Origin: an uncultured Prevotellaceae bacterium
GTDB taxonomy: Bacteria > Bacteroidota > Bacteroidia > Bacteroidales > Muribaculaceae
Assembly (NCBI GenBank): GCA_900317325.1
Contig: ONGE01000004.1
Coordinates: forward strand, 62,001 to 126,000
Direction of reading: 5' to 3'
Length of the DNA: 64,000 bases
Of this stretch, positions 26,071-34,405 are shown in pieces. A model generated the notes under the pieces. That model was not told the DNA's origin and searched no databases. It saw only the letters and a list, made by a program, of their open reading frames with translations. The stretch's first letter is position 1. Every line of letters begins with the position of its first letter. The position numbers and the translations under genes were made by a program.

Positions 26071-28437
26071 TTATTCAGCTTGAGCCATGATCATGTTGAT
26101 GAGCATGGTCAAGTCGGTGATATTCAGGGTGCCGTCCTCGCTCATGTCGGCATTGACATCATCGATGGGGATGCTGGTGTTGCCCATCAGGTAGTTGGTC
26201 AACGTGGTCACATCGGTGATGTTCACTGTGCCGTCATTGTTCACGTCGCCCTTCATGACCTGAGGTGCCTCGGGGAACACGATAGTGTAGAACGATGAGC
26301 TCTTGATCTTAACGACTGAGCCGGCACTGTAGCAATAAACCGAGGCAAAGTAGCGCCAACCGTCAACGACGTTGTCAAAGTCGGCCTGCAGCACGATAGT
26401 GTCGCCAGGTGCCAGATTAACATGATGGCTCTGGGCCTGAACAAGGTTGCCATAGTTGTCGTGAGTGTTCTTGTACAATCTCAACAAGAGGTCCTCGTCA
26501 TAGGGGGTGCTACCCGTGTTGACAATAGTATATGAAGCACTGAACTTGTCGCTCGTCACAATCTTGTTGGTGGCATCGGTAATATTAAGAATCTGGATGG
26601 ATGCCGTGAGCGATGCCTCGGGCATCTCCTCAATGACCAGCGTGTAGCTGCCGATGGGATCGCTGCCGTCGCTGTTGAACGAGAAAGTGAGGTTGTAGGT
26701 GCCGGGTTCCGAGGGCGTGTAGCTGAAGGGAATGTCGGCGGTCTCGCCATTGTCGAGGCAAACCGTGCCACCACTGGCAAATGTGCCGTCCACGAACATC
26801 TGCAGGATGCGCATGCTCCATTCGCCCTCGTTGGTCAGATTGACGTTCAGATCAACCGGATGACCATTGTGCAAGTTGCCTTGGGTAGTGATGCTGTTGA
26901 CGATGTATTGGGGTGTCGAAGCGCTACCATAGCCCTTGAACGTGCAACTGTTGCCGTTGATGGTCACCTCTATGTAGTTCTTGTCGGCACCATTGCAGGG
27001 ACGCCAGTTGGTGGGCTCATACTCGCTGCAGATGGGCACAATGCGGTAAGTGCCGCTGGTGATGCCTGCACCAAAGTTTAATGTCTTATTGCTGGTGAAA
27101 TACTTTCCAGGGGTGGAGGCTGTGCTGTAAGAACCCTGCAGCCTCTTGACTAAGTTGCCGTCCTCATCGTATAGGCCCCATCCGAACCTGACGGCAGTTA
27201 CCTCGCTCATGTAGTTGTGGAAGAGACCCGTGACAATGGCTTGGAAGTCATCTTCGCTGCTCTCGCGGGTATTGACGTAACTGTCGAGCGAGACGCTGGT
27301 AATGGTCATGGCGAAGATGTTGTAGGCCTCGCCCGGCTCAACGCCCACAAGAATCGCCTGGCTGTAGATATAGCCATATTCGCCATTGGCACTGCCCGTG
27401 CCCTGGATCTCGGGGTTGAGGATGTTGAGCAGGAAGAAGCCGTTGCTGTCGCCGTTCCAGCCCCAGTTGAAGTGGAACATGCCGTTGCCGTCATAGCCGT
27501 CGCAGATGAAGGCATGGCCACCAGGATTCTTGCTGCCGCTGAAGATCACGGGACGTCCTTCCGACAGTTCGCGGTAGATGGTGTCGGCCCACTCCTGAGA
27601 GGTGTAGTTAATGCGGCTCAGGGCATGGGCACTGCCCTTGTAGTCGAAGTATTCGGCGAGATACATCGGTATTTGTGTGGTCGTGGCACCCGATGAACTG
27701 GCCTTGAAATCCATCTGAACTGCTTGGGCGCAATAGAGCGACAGCTGTGAGGCGGCCAGTGCCTCGACACTGGATGTATCGGTGGTCTGGTAGGTGTTCT
27801 GCATCGCATCCCAGTTGAAATCCACAGGCGGGAGAGCGGGCATTTCAATCTTCAGTGATGATGAGGTGTAACCAGGAATGAGCTTGCTGGGGTGTGCGGG
27901 CCACTTCCAGTAGTACATCACCTGGGCCATGGCTGTGGCTACACAACCCACGGCAGCGTGCTTGCCGGCGCTCACATACGGGAACAGGATGTTGAAAGGA
28001 TTGTTCTGCGACCAAGTGCAGGGTACCAGCGGGGCGATGGCAGCTCCCGACTTCAGGGTTGGTGCAGCCTTTGCTCCCCACTCCAGGGCCTCAATCTGGG
28101 CGGTATAGCTGTCCAGCAGTTGCTGCATGGCTTCAGGAACGTCCTGGGCGTCGAAGGTGCCCTTGTCGCTGTAGCCCAGCACCGCAGGAGCGCGGTCGTC
28201 ACCGGCCACGATGACGTAGCCGCGGCTGGCGTTGAACACATAGTAGGCAGCCTTGTCGCTCCCGGCGCTCATGCTAGGCGCCTTCTTGGCGGTTTGCAGG
28301 GTGTAGGCCGGCATCTGGTGACTGTTCATAAACTCGGCGGCGATTTTGCGCGCTTGGCTCTCGGTAATGGAGCCAGCCAGTGCTGTGCCGGCCAGTGCCA
28401 GGCACATCACGATAAACAACAAAGTTCTTTTTTTCAT
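26071..28437 (-). CDS. C10-family (streptopain-type) secreted cysteine peptidase with dockerin-like C-terminus
   Basis: The 788-residue protein has a signal peptide (MKKRTLLFIVMCLALAGTALAG), a SpeB-type propeptide with ITESQARKIAAEFMNS and YVIVAGDDRAPAVLGYS, and the peptidase core. The nucleophile is Cys165 in AAVGCVATAMAQVMYYWKWP and the histidine is His308 in GGHAFICDGYDG, followed by FHFNWGWNG. Both dyad residues are present. A beta-rich middle and a DUF-like CARDB-type stretch follow. The last about 60 residues form a dockerin type I pair (DVNNDGTVNITDVT, then DMSEDGTLNITDLT) with calcium-ligand Asp/Asn spacing. The dockerin may dock the enzyme to a cohesin on the cell surface. The minus-strand -7 box TACATTTG is at 28480-28487. 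Confidence 0.93.
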   Translation of the reverse strand: MKKRTLLFIVMCLALAGTALAGSITESQARKIAAEFMNSHQMPAYTLQTAKKAPSMSAGSDKAAYYVFNASRGYVIVAGDDRAPAVLGYSDKGTFDAQDVPEAMQQLLDSYTAQIEALEWGAKAAPTLKSGAAIAPLVPCTWSQNNPFNILFPYVSAGKHAAVGCVATAMAQVMYYWKWPAHPSKLIPGYTSSSLKIEMPALPPVDFNWDAMQNTYQTTDTSSVEALAASQLSLYCAQAVQMDFKASSSGATTTQIPMYLAEYFDYKGSAHALSRINYTSQEWADTIYRELSEGRPVIFSGSKNPGGHAFICDGYDGNGMFHFNWGWNGDSNGFFLLNILNPEIQGTGSANGEYGYIYSQAILVGVEPGEAYNIFAMTITSVSLDSYVNTRESSEDDFQAIVTGLFHNYMSEVTAVRFGWGLYDEDGNLVKRLQGSYSTASTPGKYFTSNKTLNFGAGITSGTYRIVPICSEYEPTNWRPCNGADKNYIEVTINGNSCTFKGYGSASTPQYIVNSITTQGNLHNGHPVDLNVNLTNEGEWSMRILQMFVDGTFASGGTVCLDNGETADIPFSYTPSEPGTYNLTFSFNSDGSDPIGSYTLVIEEMPEASLTASIQILNITDATNKIVTSDKFSASYTIVNTGSTPYDEDLLLRLYKNTHDNYGNLVQAQSHHVNLAPGDTIVLQADFDNVVDGWRYFASVYCYSAGSVVKIKSSSFYTIVFPEAPQVMKGDVNNDGTVNITDVTTLTNYLMGNTSIPIDDVNADMSEDGTLNITDLTMLINMIMAQAE

Positions 28438-28479
28438 TTGGGAAACGGTTTAAAGTTAGGGTTTAATACTAATTTCCCG

Positions 28480-28487
28480 CAAATGTA
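28480..28487 (-). promoter_or_regulatory. -7 box for the C10 peptidase
   Basis: Minus-strand TACATTTG matches TAnnTTTG, 43 bases upstream of the ATG. Confidence 0.5.
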
Positions 28488-28527
28488 GTTATTTTTCTGC
28501 AATATTTTTGTCATATTTCTCATATTC

Positions 28528-28557
28528 TTTGTGAAACCGCTTTTTTTGCTAAATTTG
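28528..28557 (+). promoter_or_regulatory. Promoter in front of the broken dockerin gene
   Basis: TTTG at 28528-28531, 18 bases, then TAAATTTG at 28550-28557. It is divergent from the C10 peptidase promoter. Confidence 0.55.
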
Positions 28558-28565
28558 CCCCCTCG

Positions 28566-28966
28566 AGCAATGCTGCAATTCCCAATAGCGAGTCCACCAT
28601 GACAGCTGTCGTCACTGTGAGCGAGCCTTCGGTTCTGTCGTTTGACTACGAGGCATGCGGAGAACAGGACGATTATGACGATAGTCAAGTCTTTGATCAA
28701 TGCCTGTTCTACATCGACGATGTCGAGATCTTCTGCTACGGCCGTAGCTACGGTTGGAAAACCTATAGCGTAGCGTTGTCACCCGGCACGCACACCCTGC
28801 GGTGGAGCTATGTTAAGGACAATGATGTCGATCTTCAAGGCGATTACTTTGCTGTTGATAATGTCGCCATCAGGGCTGCTGGTCTTACTGGCGACGTGAA
28901 CGGTGACGGCGTGGTGAATATCACCGAAGTGACCACCCTGATCAACATGGTGATGAGCGCCATCTG
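28566..28966 (+). pseudogene. 5'-truncated gene for a dockerin-bearing secreted protein
   Basis: The frame starts abruptly with SNAAIPNSESTMTAVV and has no signal peptide; its first ATG is 28599, giving 122 residues. The body (LSFDYEACGEQDDYDD, then CLFYIDDVEIFCYG, LSPGTHTLRWSYVKD, GDYFAVDNVAIR) is the C-terminal part of a beta-sandwich module common in large Bacteroidales secreted proteins. The end is a single dockerin-like repeat (GDVNGDGVVNITEVTTLINMVMSAI). A good promoter sits right before the break, so it looks like a deletion joined promoter to gene end. It could still be transcribed but would not be exported. Confidence 0.7.
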
Positions 28967-29002
28967 ATTTCCGAGCCCATCGGGGGCTCTTGTAGCTAAA
29001 AG

Positions 29003-29038
29003 GAATCCCAAAAGCCGGCTATTTGGCTTTTGGGATTC
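29003..29038. terminator. Terminator after the dockerin fragment
   Basis: A perfect 14-bp stem (29003-29016 with 29025-29038) and 8-base loop, followed by TCTTT. It lies between convergent frames and can act on both. Confidence 0.8.
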
Positions 29039-29060
29039 TCTTTGCTTGATGAGGAGATGA

Positions 29061-29471
29061 CTACGGACGGCACAGCAACAGTAGCGTGCGAGCGCGGTGC
29101 AGGCGCCAGGCTGTGCCGTAGATGCTGTCCTCGTCGCCGTACAGCGACATCAACGTGTAGTTGGCCAGGGCAGCGACCATCGCGCTCTTGAGTTCGCTGG
29201 CCAGCGAGAGCAGCGGACGCTTGCTCAACTCCAGCCCCAGTACAATGTTCCGGCTGTCGAGATTGAAGTTGATGTTCTGGCTCACGATGTAGCCGCTCAT
29301 GCGGGCCAACAGGTCGTCGAGGCCCTCGCGCACGCGACGGTCAACAATGGGTTCATTACTCGGGTTCACGCCCCAGGCGGTGGCGTTCTCGGCGGGGTGC
29401 CATACCCCCTCGGTGTAAATGGCTTGCTGGATGTCATCCAGGTCGATGACGACGTCAATGCGGTATTTCAT
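29061..29471 (-). CDS. Small protein of unknown function
   Basis: This 136-residue product was not recognised. It starts MKYRIDVVIDLDDIQQAIYTEG, lacks a signal peptide and membrane helix, has an acidic N-terminal half and ends LHRARTLLLLCRP. It lies 54 bases downstream of another unrecognised gene on the same strand. Both ATGs follow the same short block ATTTTACC, which hints at a shared translation signal. Codon use is like that of the surrounding genes. It is likely cytoplasmic and co-transcribed with its neighbour. Confidence 0.6.
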   Translation of the reverse strand: MKYRIDVVIDLDDIQQAIYTEGVWHPAENATAWGVNPSNEPIVDRRVREGLDDLLARMSGYIVSQNINFNLDSRNIVLGLELSKRPLLSLASELKSAMVAALANYTLMSLYGDEDSIYGTAWRLHRARTLLLLCRP

Positions 29472-29525
29472 GGTAAAATGGTGTTTTAATTGATGGGTTG
29501 GTATTACTCGTTATGGACTTAATGC

Positions 29526-30002
29526 TTATCTCAGGGCTCGGTTGCGGGCCTTGGGGCAGATTTTGGTCAAGGCGGTTGCCGGCGAGATGAAGAAACGCGA
29601 AGCGCGACAGTGCTCCAGCACATGGTCGATGGCGCGCTCGGTGCTCATTCCCTGCGCCATGAGCGCTCTCACGTGGTCGGTGATTTCATACCACATCTTC
29701 AGGCGTAAGCGCCGCTCGGGCAGATGCATCTCCTCCTCGGTGCGGAACGTGCGCGCACCGTTGCCCTTCTTCTCCTTGTCGTTGAGCAGATGGCACACGC
29801 AGCGGTAGGCACGCTCGTGGCCCACATGGTAATGCGGATGGCCGTTAGTGATGGTGAACTCGACTGCGGCGCGTCTGGCCTGCCGCTCGGTCTTGCCTTG
29901 TTCCAGCAGGGCATCCAGCGTCGGGTGATACAGCGCCAAGAATTCCTTGTCGCGCTGCTGGCACAGTTCCCTGTGCTCAATCTGTGATTTCATGTCATTC
30001 AT
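29526..30002 (-). CDS. Small basic helical protein of unknown function
   Basis: Read from ATG 30002 (158 residues, MNDMKSQIEHRELCQQRDKEFL). A longer frame upstream begins inside AT-rich promoter-like DNA and is not credible. The protein is rich in Arg, Glu and His (HPHYHVGHERAYRC, LPERRLRLKMWYEITDHVRALM, MSTERAIDHVLEH) and predicted mostly helical, as in DNA- or RNA-binding proteins, but no family was recognised. It is first of a two-gene unit with the 29061 gene. A promoter with TTG, 20 bases and TAATTTTG lies on the minus strand at 30047-30077. Confidence 0.65.
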   Translation of the reverse strand: MNDMKSQIEHRELCQQRDKEFLALYHPTLDALLEQGKTERQARRAAVEFTITNGHPHYHVGHERAYRCVCHLLNDKEKKGNGARTFRTEEEMHLPERRLRLKMWYEITDHVRALMAQGMSTERAIDHVLEHCRASRFFISPATALTKICPKARNRALR

Positions 30003-30046
30003 GGTAAAATTGTACTTAAAATGGTAAAACGATAATTTTGACATTG

Positions 30047-30077
30047 CAAAATTACAACACTGTTGGTGATTTGTCAA
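30047..30077 (-). promoter_or_regulatory. Promoter of the two-gene unknown unit
   Basis: On the minus strand TTG (30077-30075), 20 bases, then TAATTTTG (30054-30047), about 45 bases before the ATG. Confidence 0.6.
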
Positions 30078-30195
30078 GATTTCACCCCCACAATTTTCCA
30101 AAAACCACCATTTCTGATAGTTTTTGGAGGCGTTGATGGTCCTTTGTCCCGCTTTTTGCCTGAAATGGGAAAAGAACCGTCGCCGAGTTCCACTT

Positions 30196-30227
30196 TTTGG
30201 ATTATTGAAAAAGTTGCTGTACATTTG
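30196..30227 (+). promoter_or_regulatory. Promoter of the cohesin-like protein gene
   Basis: TTTG (30196-30199), 20 bases, TACATTTG (30220-30227), 31 bases before the chosen ATG. Confidence 0.7.
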
Positions 30228-30258
30228 CGGTCATAATTAACTCAATGAATTGTTGCAG

Positions 30259-30885
30259 ATGAGACATTACTTAATGATGCTTGTTGCTGTGCTGGTGGCT
30301 ATGCCGTGTTGGGCACAGGGCAACAGGCTTTATATCGAAGATTTTGAGGTGGAACCTGATTCCAGCATCACGGTGCCTGTGATGATGGCCAATGCCGACT
30401 CGACGCGTGGCGTGCAGTTCAATTTCACGTTGCCCCAGGGGCTCGACCTCAGCGGGTTTGTCGTTTCGAGCTACAGCCTCATTTACGAGATGACCATGAG
30501 CTGCCGCCTCACCGATGATGGTACCCATTATGTCGTGATGGTGTATCCCCGTGGGCCCATCTGTTATCCTGCAGGTACCGCTTCGATCGCTCTGCTGACA
30601 TTTACCGCCAGTTCCACTTTCAAGGGCGGCATCATCAACGTGTGGAAATGCCGCGGCTCCACTATCGACAACCACGTGATTGATTTTGAGGGCTGCAACA
30701 CCACGGTGACGGTGCCTGCCAGTTCGCTCATCGGTATTCCCGTCGAGCAGGAACCTGTCAAGGACGAGTTTTTCAACTTGCAGGGTTCTCCCATCAGTTC
30801 TCCCGACTCGGTGTCGATGGCCATCAAGGTGAGCACCTGGCCCGACGGCAAGACGACCTCCTGCAAGGTGGCTTGCCGCATGTAA
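30259..30885 (+). CDS. Secreted cohesin-like beta-sandwich protein with sorting-like tail
   Basis: The start is the ATG at 30259, which gives a signal peptide (MRHYLMMLVAVLVAMPCWAQG); an upstream TTG adds only two codons before CAG. The 208-residue product then shows IEDFEVEPDSSITVPVMMANADSTRGVQFNFTLP and ASIALLTFTASSTFKGG. That is the opening and closing pattern of cohesin and related beta-sandwich domains, which bind dockerins. The tail (FFNLQGSPIS, then WPDGKTTSCKVACR) recalls a type IX sorting domain. Several dockerin-bearing proteins are in this window, so a docking role is plausible but unproven. It is followed by a DUF3108 gene. Confidence 0.65.
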   Translation: MRHYLMMLVAVLVAMPCWAQGNRLYIEDFEVEPDSSITVPVMMANADSTRGVQFNFTLPQGLDLSGFVVSSYSLIYEMTMSCRLTDDGTHYVVMVYPRGPICYPAGTASIALLTFTASSTFKGGIINVWKCRGSTIDNHVIDFEGCNTTVTVPASSLIGIPVEQEPVKDEFFNLQGSPISSPDSVSMAIKVSTWPDGKTTSCKVACRM

Positions 30886-30946
30886 TCTGCCCCCAGGTTA
30901 AACCCATGGCTCATTTTATCGTCTAAAGGTGGAACATTAACAATAC

Positions 30947-31699
30947 ATGACGATGAAAAGGATAATGACTACGTTGTTGCTGATGGTGGCGATCATGCTG
31001 CCGCAGCAGATGGGGGCGAGGGATTTCAATAACGAGACCCTCAACTATGAGGTGGTGTATCACTGGGGCATGATCTGGAAACATGCCGCTGACGCCTCGT
31101 TGACCACCCGCAAGACCAAGGACGGCTATTACGCCCAGCTCGTTGGCAAGACGCGCTCGTGGGCCGACAAGGTATATCCCGTGCGTGACACCCTCAAGTG
31201 CACCATGGACAATAACCTCAAGCCCCTGCGTTATGAGAAGTTGACCCACGAGAAGGACTACTATGCCCGCGACGTGATCAAGTTTTCCTACAACTACAGC
31301 CACACCAAGGCTCACTGCACGCGCTACCGCAAGAGCGGCACCACGTCCATCGACCTGAGCGCCAAGGCTCAGGCCTATGACATGGTGAGCGTCTTCTACA
31401 TGCTGCGCAACCTGGATTACGGCGAGTTGAGCCGCAACAAGAACTACACGACGGTCATCTTCTCGGGTAAGGAGAAGGAGTATCTCACCATCAATTATAA
31501 GGGTGTGGAAAACATCAAGATGCGTGACGGCACGAAGCGCAAGGCCTACCGCATCGACTTCCGCTTCACCCAGGAGGGCGGCAAGAAGTCGAGCGATAAC
31601 CTCAGCGCCTGGATGTCGACCGACGACAGCCGCATCCCCTTGCTGCTGGTGGGTAAGCTCCCCGTCGGTGAAGTAAAGTGCTACTATTCCGGCAAATAA
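30947..31699 (+). CDS. DUF3108-containing exported protein
   Basis: The 250-residue protein has an N-terminal signal peptide from MKRIMTTLLLMVAIMLPQQMGA (ATG 30953 is an equally good start). It continues as the DUF3108 beta-rich domain: NETLNYEVVYHWGMIWKHAADASL, VYPVRDTLKCTMDNNLKPLRYEKLTHE, and a C-terminal AWMSTDDSRIPLLLVGKLPVGEVKC. Members are periplasmic proteins of unknown function. It follows the cohesin-like gene by about 60 bases. Nothing shows a specific substrate. Confidence 0.85.
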   Translation: MTMKRIMTTLLLMVAIMLPQQMGARDFNNETLNYEVVYHWGMIWKHAADASLTTRKTKDGYYAQLVGKTRSWADKVYPVRDTLKCTMDNNLKPLRYEKLTHEKDYYARDVIKFSYNYSHTKAHCTRYRKSGTTSIDLSAKAQAYDMVSVFYMLRNLDYGELSRNKNYTTVIFSGKEKEYLTINYKGVENIKMRDGTKRKAYRIDFRFTQEGGKKSSDNLSAWMSTDDSRIPLLLVGKLPVGEVKCYYSGK

Positions 31700-31819
31700 T
31701 ATCCATTGGACCCTATCACTTCGGGTAGCCAAACTGGACCAAAAAGACCAACAATTGTTCCAAATTTCACTAATAGTGGATAATTTGGGGCAATTGTTTT
31801 TTCTTAATGAAATAAGTAG

Positions 31820-31827
31820 TATCTTTG
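31820..31827 (+). promoter_or_regulatory. -7 box for the tolC-type operon
   Basis: TATCTTTG matches TAnnTTTG, 23 bases before the ATG. A TTG 23 bases upstream of it is a weak -33 candidate. Confidence 0.55.
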
Positions 31828-31849
31828 CACCGATAAAACAGACCTATTT

Positions 31850-33286
31850 ATGATTATGCGAAACGTCGTTCTTATAGCGCTTTGCGCCATTTCACTAGCG
31901 GTTTCGGGACAAGTGGTGACACTGGATTCCTGCAGAAATATGGCCCTGCGCAACAACAAGGAGATTCAGCAAGCCACACTCGCCATCGACAAGGCGGGTT
32001 ATCAGCGCAAAGAGGCTGCCGCGGCCTATCTGCCGCAGTTTGACCTCACGGCGGGCTATATCTACAATTCCCGCAAGGTGTCGCTCATCAAGGAAGACCA
32101 GTTGCTGCCCACCAAGTCGTTCAACTTGCAGACGGGGACCTATGACTTCAATCTGGTCATCGACCCGCGTACGGGTGCTCCCCTGCAGCTCGAGAACGGG
32201 CAGTATGTCCCCTCGACTGTGGCCTTGCTGCCCAAGAGTGGCATGACCTACAACATCCACAACCTGATGGGTGGCGCGCTGACGGTGACCCAACCCATCT
32301 ACATGGGTGGTAAAATCACCGCCATGAATCAGATCACCGACTTGGCCCAGCAGCTGGCTCGCGAGATGCGCGAGAGCAAGGTCGAGGATGTTATCTACAA
32401 CGTGGATGCCGCCTACTGGCAGGTCGTGTCGCTGTGCGCCAAGCAGAAGCTGGCCCGCAGCTATGTGGGTCTGGTCCAGAAACTTGACGACGACGTGAAG
32501 GTGATGGTGAACGAGGGTGTCGCCACACTGGCCAACCAGCTCGCTGTGGACGTGAAACTCAACGAGGCCAACGTGGACATGACCAAGGTGGACAACGGCG
32601 TGACCCTGTCGCGCATGCTGCTGGCGCAGTTGTGCGGCTTGCCCGTCAACACCATGATGACACTGGCCGACGAGAACCGTGATGACCTGGGCCTTACCCT
32701 TGCTCCGACCAACTTTGATCTCAACCAGGTCTATGCCAAGCGTCACGACGTGCGTTCGCTGGAATTGGCTACCAAGATTTACGACCAGCAGGTCAAGGTC
32801 GCCCGCAGCGAGATGATGCCCAAGCTGGCTGCCGTCGCTGCCCTGCATGCCACCAACCCCAACAGCTATAACGGCTTTGAGAACCGCTTCGGCGCTGCAT
32901 TCAGCGTGGGTGCGACGCTGCGTGTGCCCTTGTGGCACTGGGGCGGCTTGAGCAACAAGGTCAAGGCTGCACAGGTCGATGCCAACGTCAAGCGTCTGGA
33001 ACTTGATGACGCCAAAGAGAAAATCGCCCTGCAGATCAGCCAGGCAGCCTTCAGCTACCAAGAGGCCTACAAGACCTATGAGGCCACCAAGGCCAATCTG
33101 GCTCAGGCCGACGAGAACCTGCGCATTGCCGGCATCGCCTTCAAGGAGGGCATGGGCACTGTCGATGAGGTGCTTGGCGCCCAGACCGCATGGCTCAAGG
33201 CCAACAGCGAGAAAATCGATGCCGAAATCAACGTCCAGCTCACCTATGAGTTCCTGGCCAAGGTCATGGGCTCGATGAATTACTGA
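31850..33286 (+). CDS. TolC-family outer-membrane efflux protein
   Basis: The 478-residue outer-membrane channel has a signal peptide (MIMRNVVLIALCAISLAVSGQ; ATG 31856 also possible) and two repeats of the TolC helical fold. The first begins LDSCRNMALRNNKEIQQATLAI; the second carries ARSEMMPKLAAVAALHATN, GATLRVPLWHWGGLSNKVKAAQ and GTVDEVLGAQTAWLKANSEKIDAEI. It heads an operon with a HlyD adaptor and two ABC-2 permeases, and would form the outer-membrane exit of that export line. A run of five 9-bp repeats lies in the gap before the HlyD gene. Confidence 0.93.
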   Translation: MIMRNVVLIALCAISLAVSGQVVTLDSCRNMALRNNKEIQQATLAIDKAGYQRKEAAAAYLPQFDLTAGYIYNSRKVSLIKEDQLLPTKSFNLQTGTYDFNLVIDPRTGAPLQLENGQYVPSTVALLPKSGMTYNIHNLMGGALTVTQPIYMGGKITAMNQITDLAQQLAREMRESKVEDVIYNVDAAYWQVVSLCAKQKLARSYVGLVQKLDDDVKVMVNEGVATLANQLAVDVKLNEANVDMTKVDNGVTLSRMLLAQLCGLPVNTMMTLADENRDDLGLTLAPTNFDLNQVYAKRHDVRSLELATKIYDQQVKVARSEMMPKLAAVAALHATNPNSYNGFENRFGAAFSVGATLRVPLWHWGGLSNKVKAAQVDANVKRLELDDAKEKIALQISQAAFSYQEAYKTYEATKANLAQADENLRIAGIAFKEGMGTVDEVLGAQTAWLKANSEKIDAEINVQLTYEFLAKVMGSMNY

Positions 33287-33296
33287 AAGTAAAAGA

Positions 33297-33340
33297 GAAT
33301 CTAGAACATCTAGTGAATCTAGGACATCTAGAACATCTAG
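33297..33340 (+). repeat. Five 9-bp tandem repeats with ATCTAG core
   Basis: ATCTAG occurs at 33299, 33308, 33317, 33326 and 33335, exactly 9 bases apart, with the other three bases varying between GA, AC and GG types. It is located in the untranslated gap between the TolC and HlyD genes. Confidence 0.85.
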
Positions 33341-33372
33341 CAACAATAGACAACTGATAAAAAGAATACAAT

Positions 33373-34383
33373 ATGGAAAAAGACGAACAGAGAACTGTGG
33401 TCCGCAAAAAGGACAAAGCGCTGCTGGCTGCACTGGCCGTGTTCGCGCTGGTGATGGCAAGCATTGCCGTCGTGGGCATCCTGCTCATCCATCCTGCCGA
33501 AGCCACTATCCAGGGACAGGCCGATTGTGACGCTGTGCGCGTGAGCGGCAAGTTGCCGGGACGCATCGTGCGATTCTATGTCCACGAGGGCGACACGGTG
33601 CACAAGGGCGACAAGCTGGTGAGCATCTACTCCAGCACGGTCGATGCCAAGTATTACCAGGCCAAGCAGATGCAGCAGGCCGCCGCTTCCCAGGATCAGA
33701 AAGCCGCAAAGGGAACCCGCGAGGAATTGAAGCAAGGTGCCTACAACATGTGGCAGCAGGCTGTAGCCGCACAGACCATCGCCGAGAAGACCTACCAGCG
33801 TGTCGAGAACCTGTTCAAGCAGGGTGTCGCCACCCAGCAGAAGCGTGATGAGGCTAAAGCCGCTTATGACGCTGCTACGGCTCAGGTCAAGGCGGCCAAG
33901 GCCCAGTATGACATGGCTGTGAAGGGTGCTCAGCAGGAGGACAAGAATGCCGCCAAGAGTATGGCCAACGCTGCCCGTGGCACCGTCATGGAGGTGGAGA
34001 GCCTGCTCGAGGATCAGGTGCTCGTGGCACCGTGTGACGGCGAGGTGAGCGAGATTTACCCCCAGGAGGGCGAACTCGTGGCCATGGGCACGCCCATCAT
34101 GTCGATTGCCAAGATGGACGACATGTGGGTGAGCTTCAGCGTGCGTGAGGAAATCCTGAACGACCTGCCCATGGGCAAGGAAGTGAACGTGCGAATCCCG
34201 GCCTTGAACAATATGCAGACCAAGATGTCGGTTTATTACATCCACGACATGGGCAGCTATGCCGTTTGGCAGGCTGCCAAGGCACAGGGCCAGTACGACA
34301 GCAAGACCTTTGAGGTGAAGATGCGTCCCACCAGCAAGGTGCCCAACCTGCGACCTGGCATGTCGGTTATCCTCGAGAAATAA
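33373..34383 (+). CDS. HlyD-family membrane-fusion (adaptor) protein
   Basis: This 336-residue adaptor has one N-terminal membrane helix (ALAVFALVMASIAVVGILLI). A biotinyl/lipoyl-like half (VRVSGKLPGRIVRFYVHEGDTVHKGDKLVSI), a long coiled coil (about 90-215, with QQAVAAQTIAEKTYQRVENLFKQGV), the second half-motif (VLVAPCDGEVSEIYPQEGELV) and a beta-barrel follow. It bridges inner-membrane pump and TolC. It is followed 22 bases later by an ABC-2 permease gene. Confidence 0.93.
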   Translation: MEKDEQRTVVRKKDKALLAALAVFALVMASIAVVGILLIHPAEATIQGQADCDAVRVSGKLPGRIVRFYVHEGDTVHKGDKLVSIYSSTVDAKYYQAKQMQQAAASQDQKAAKGTREELKQGAYNMWQQAVAAQTIAEKTYQRVENLFKQGVATQQKRDEAKAAYDAATAQVKAAKAQYDMAVKGAQQEDKNAAKSMANAARGTVMEVESLLEDQVLVAPCDGEVSEIYPQEGELVAMGTPIMSIAKMDDMWVSFSVREEILNDLPMGKEVNVRIPALNNMQTKMSVYYIHDMGSYAVWQAAKAQGQYDSKTFEVKMRPTSKVPNLRPGMSVILEK

Positions 34384-34405
34384 CAAACCTATCCAGTAGC
34401 GACTA

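Noticed and set aside
29526-30224. Longer 232-residue version of the unknown basic protein
   Set aside because: The added N-terminus translates AT-rich promoter-like DNA, including the TAATTTTG box; the ATG at 30002 is better placed.
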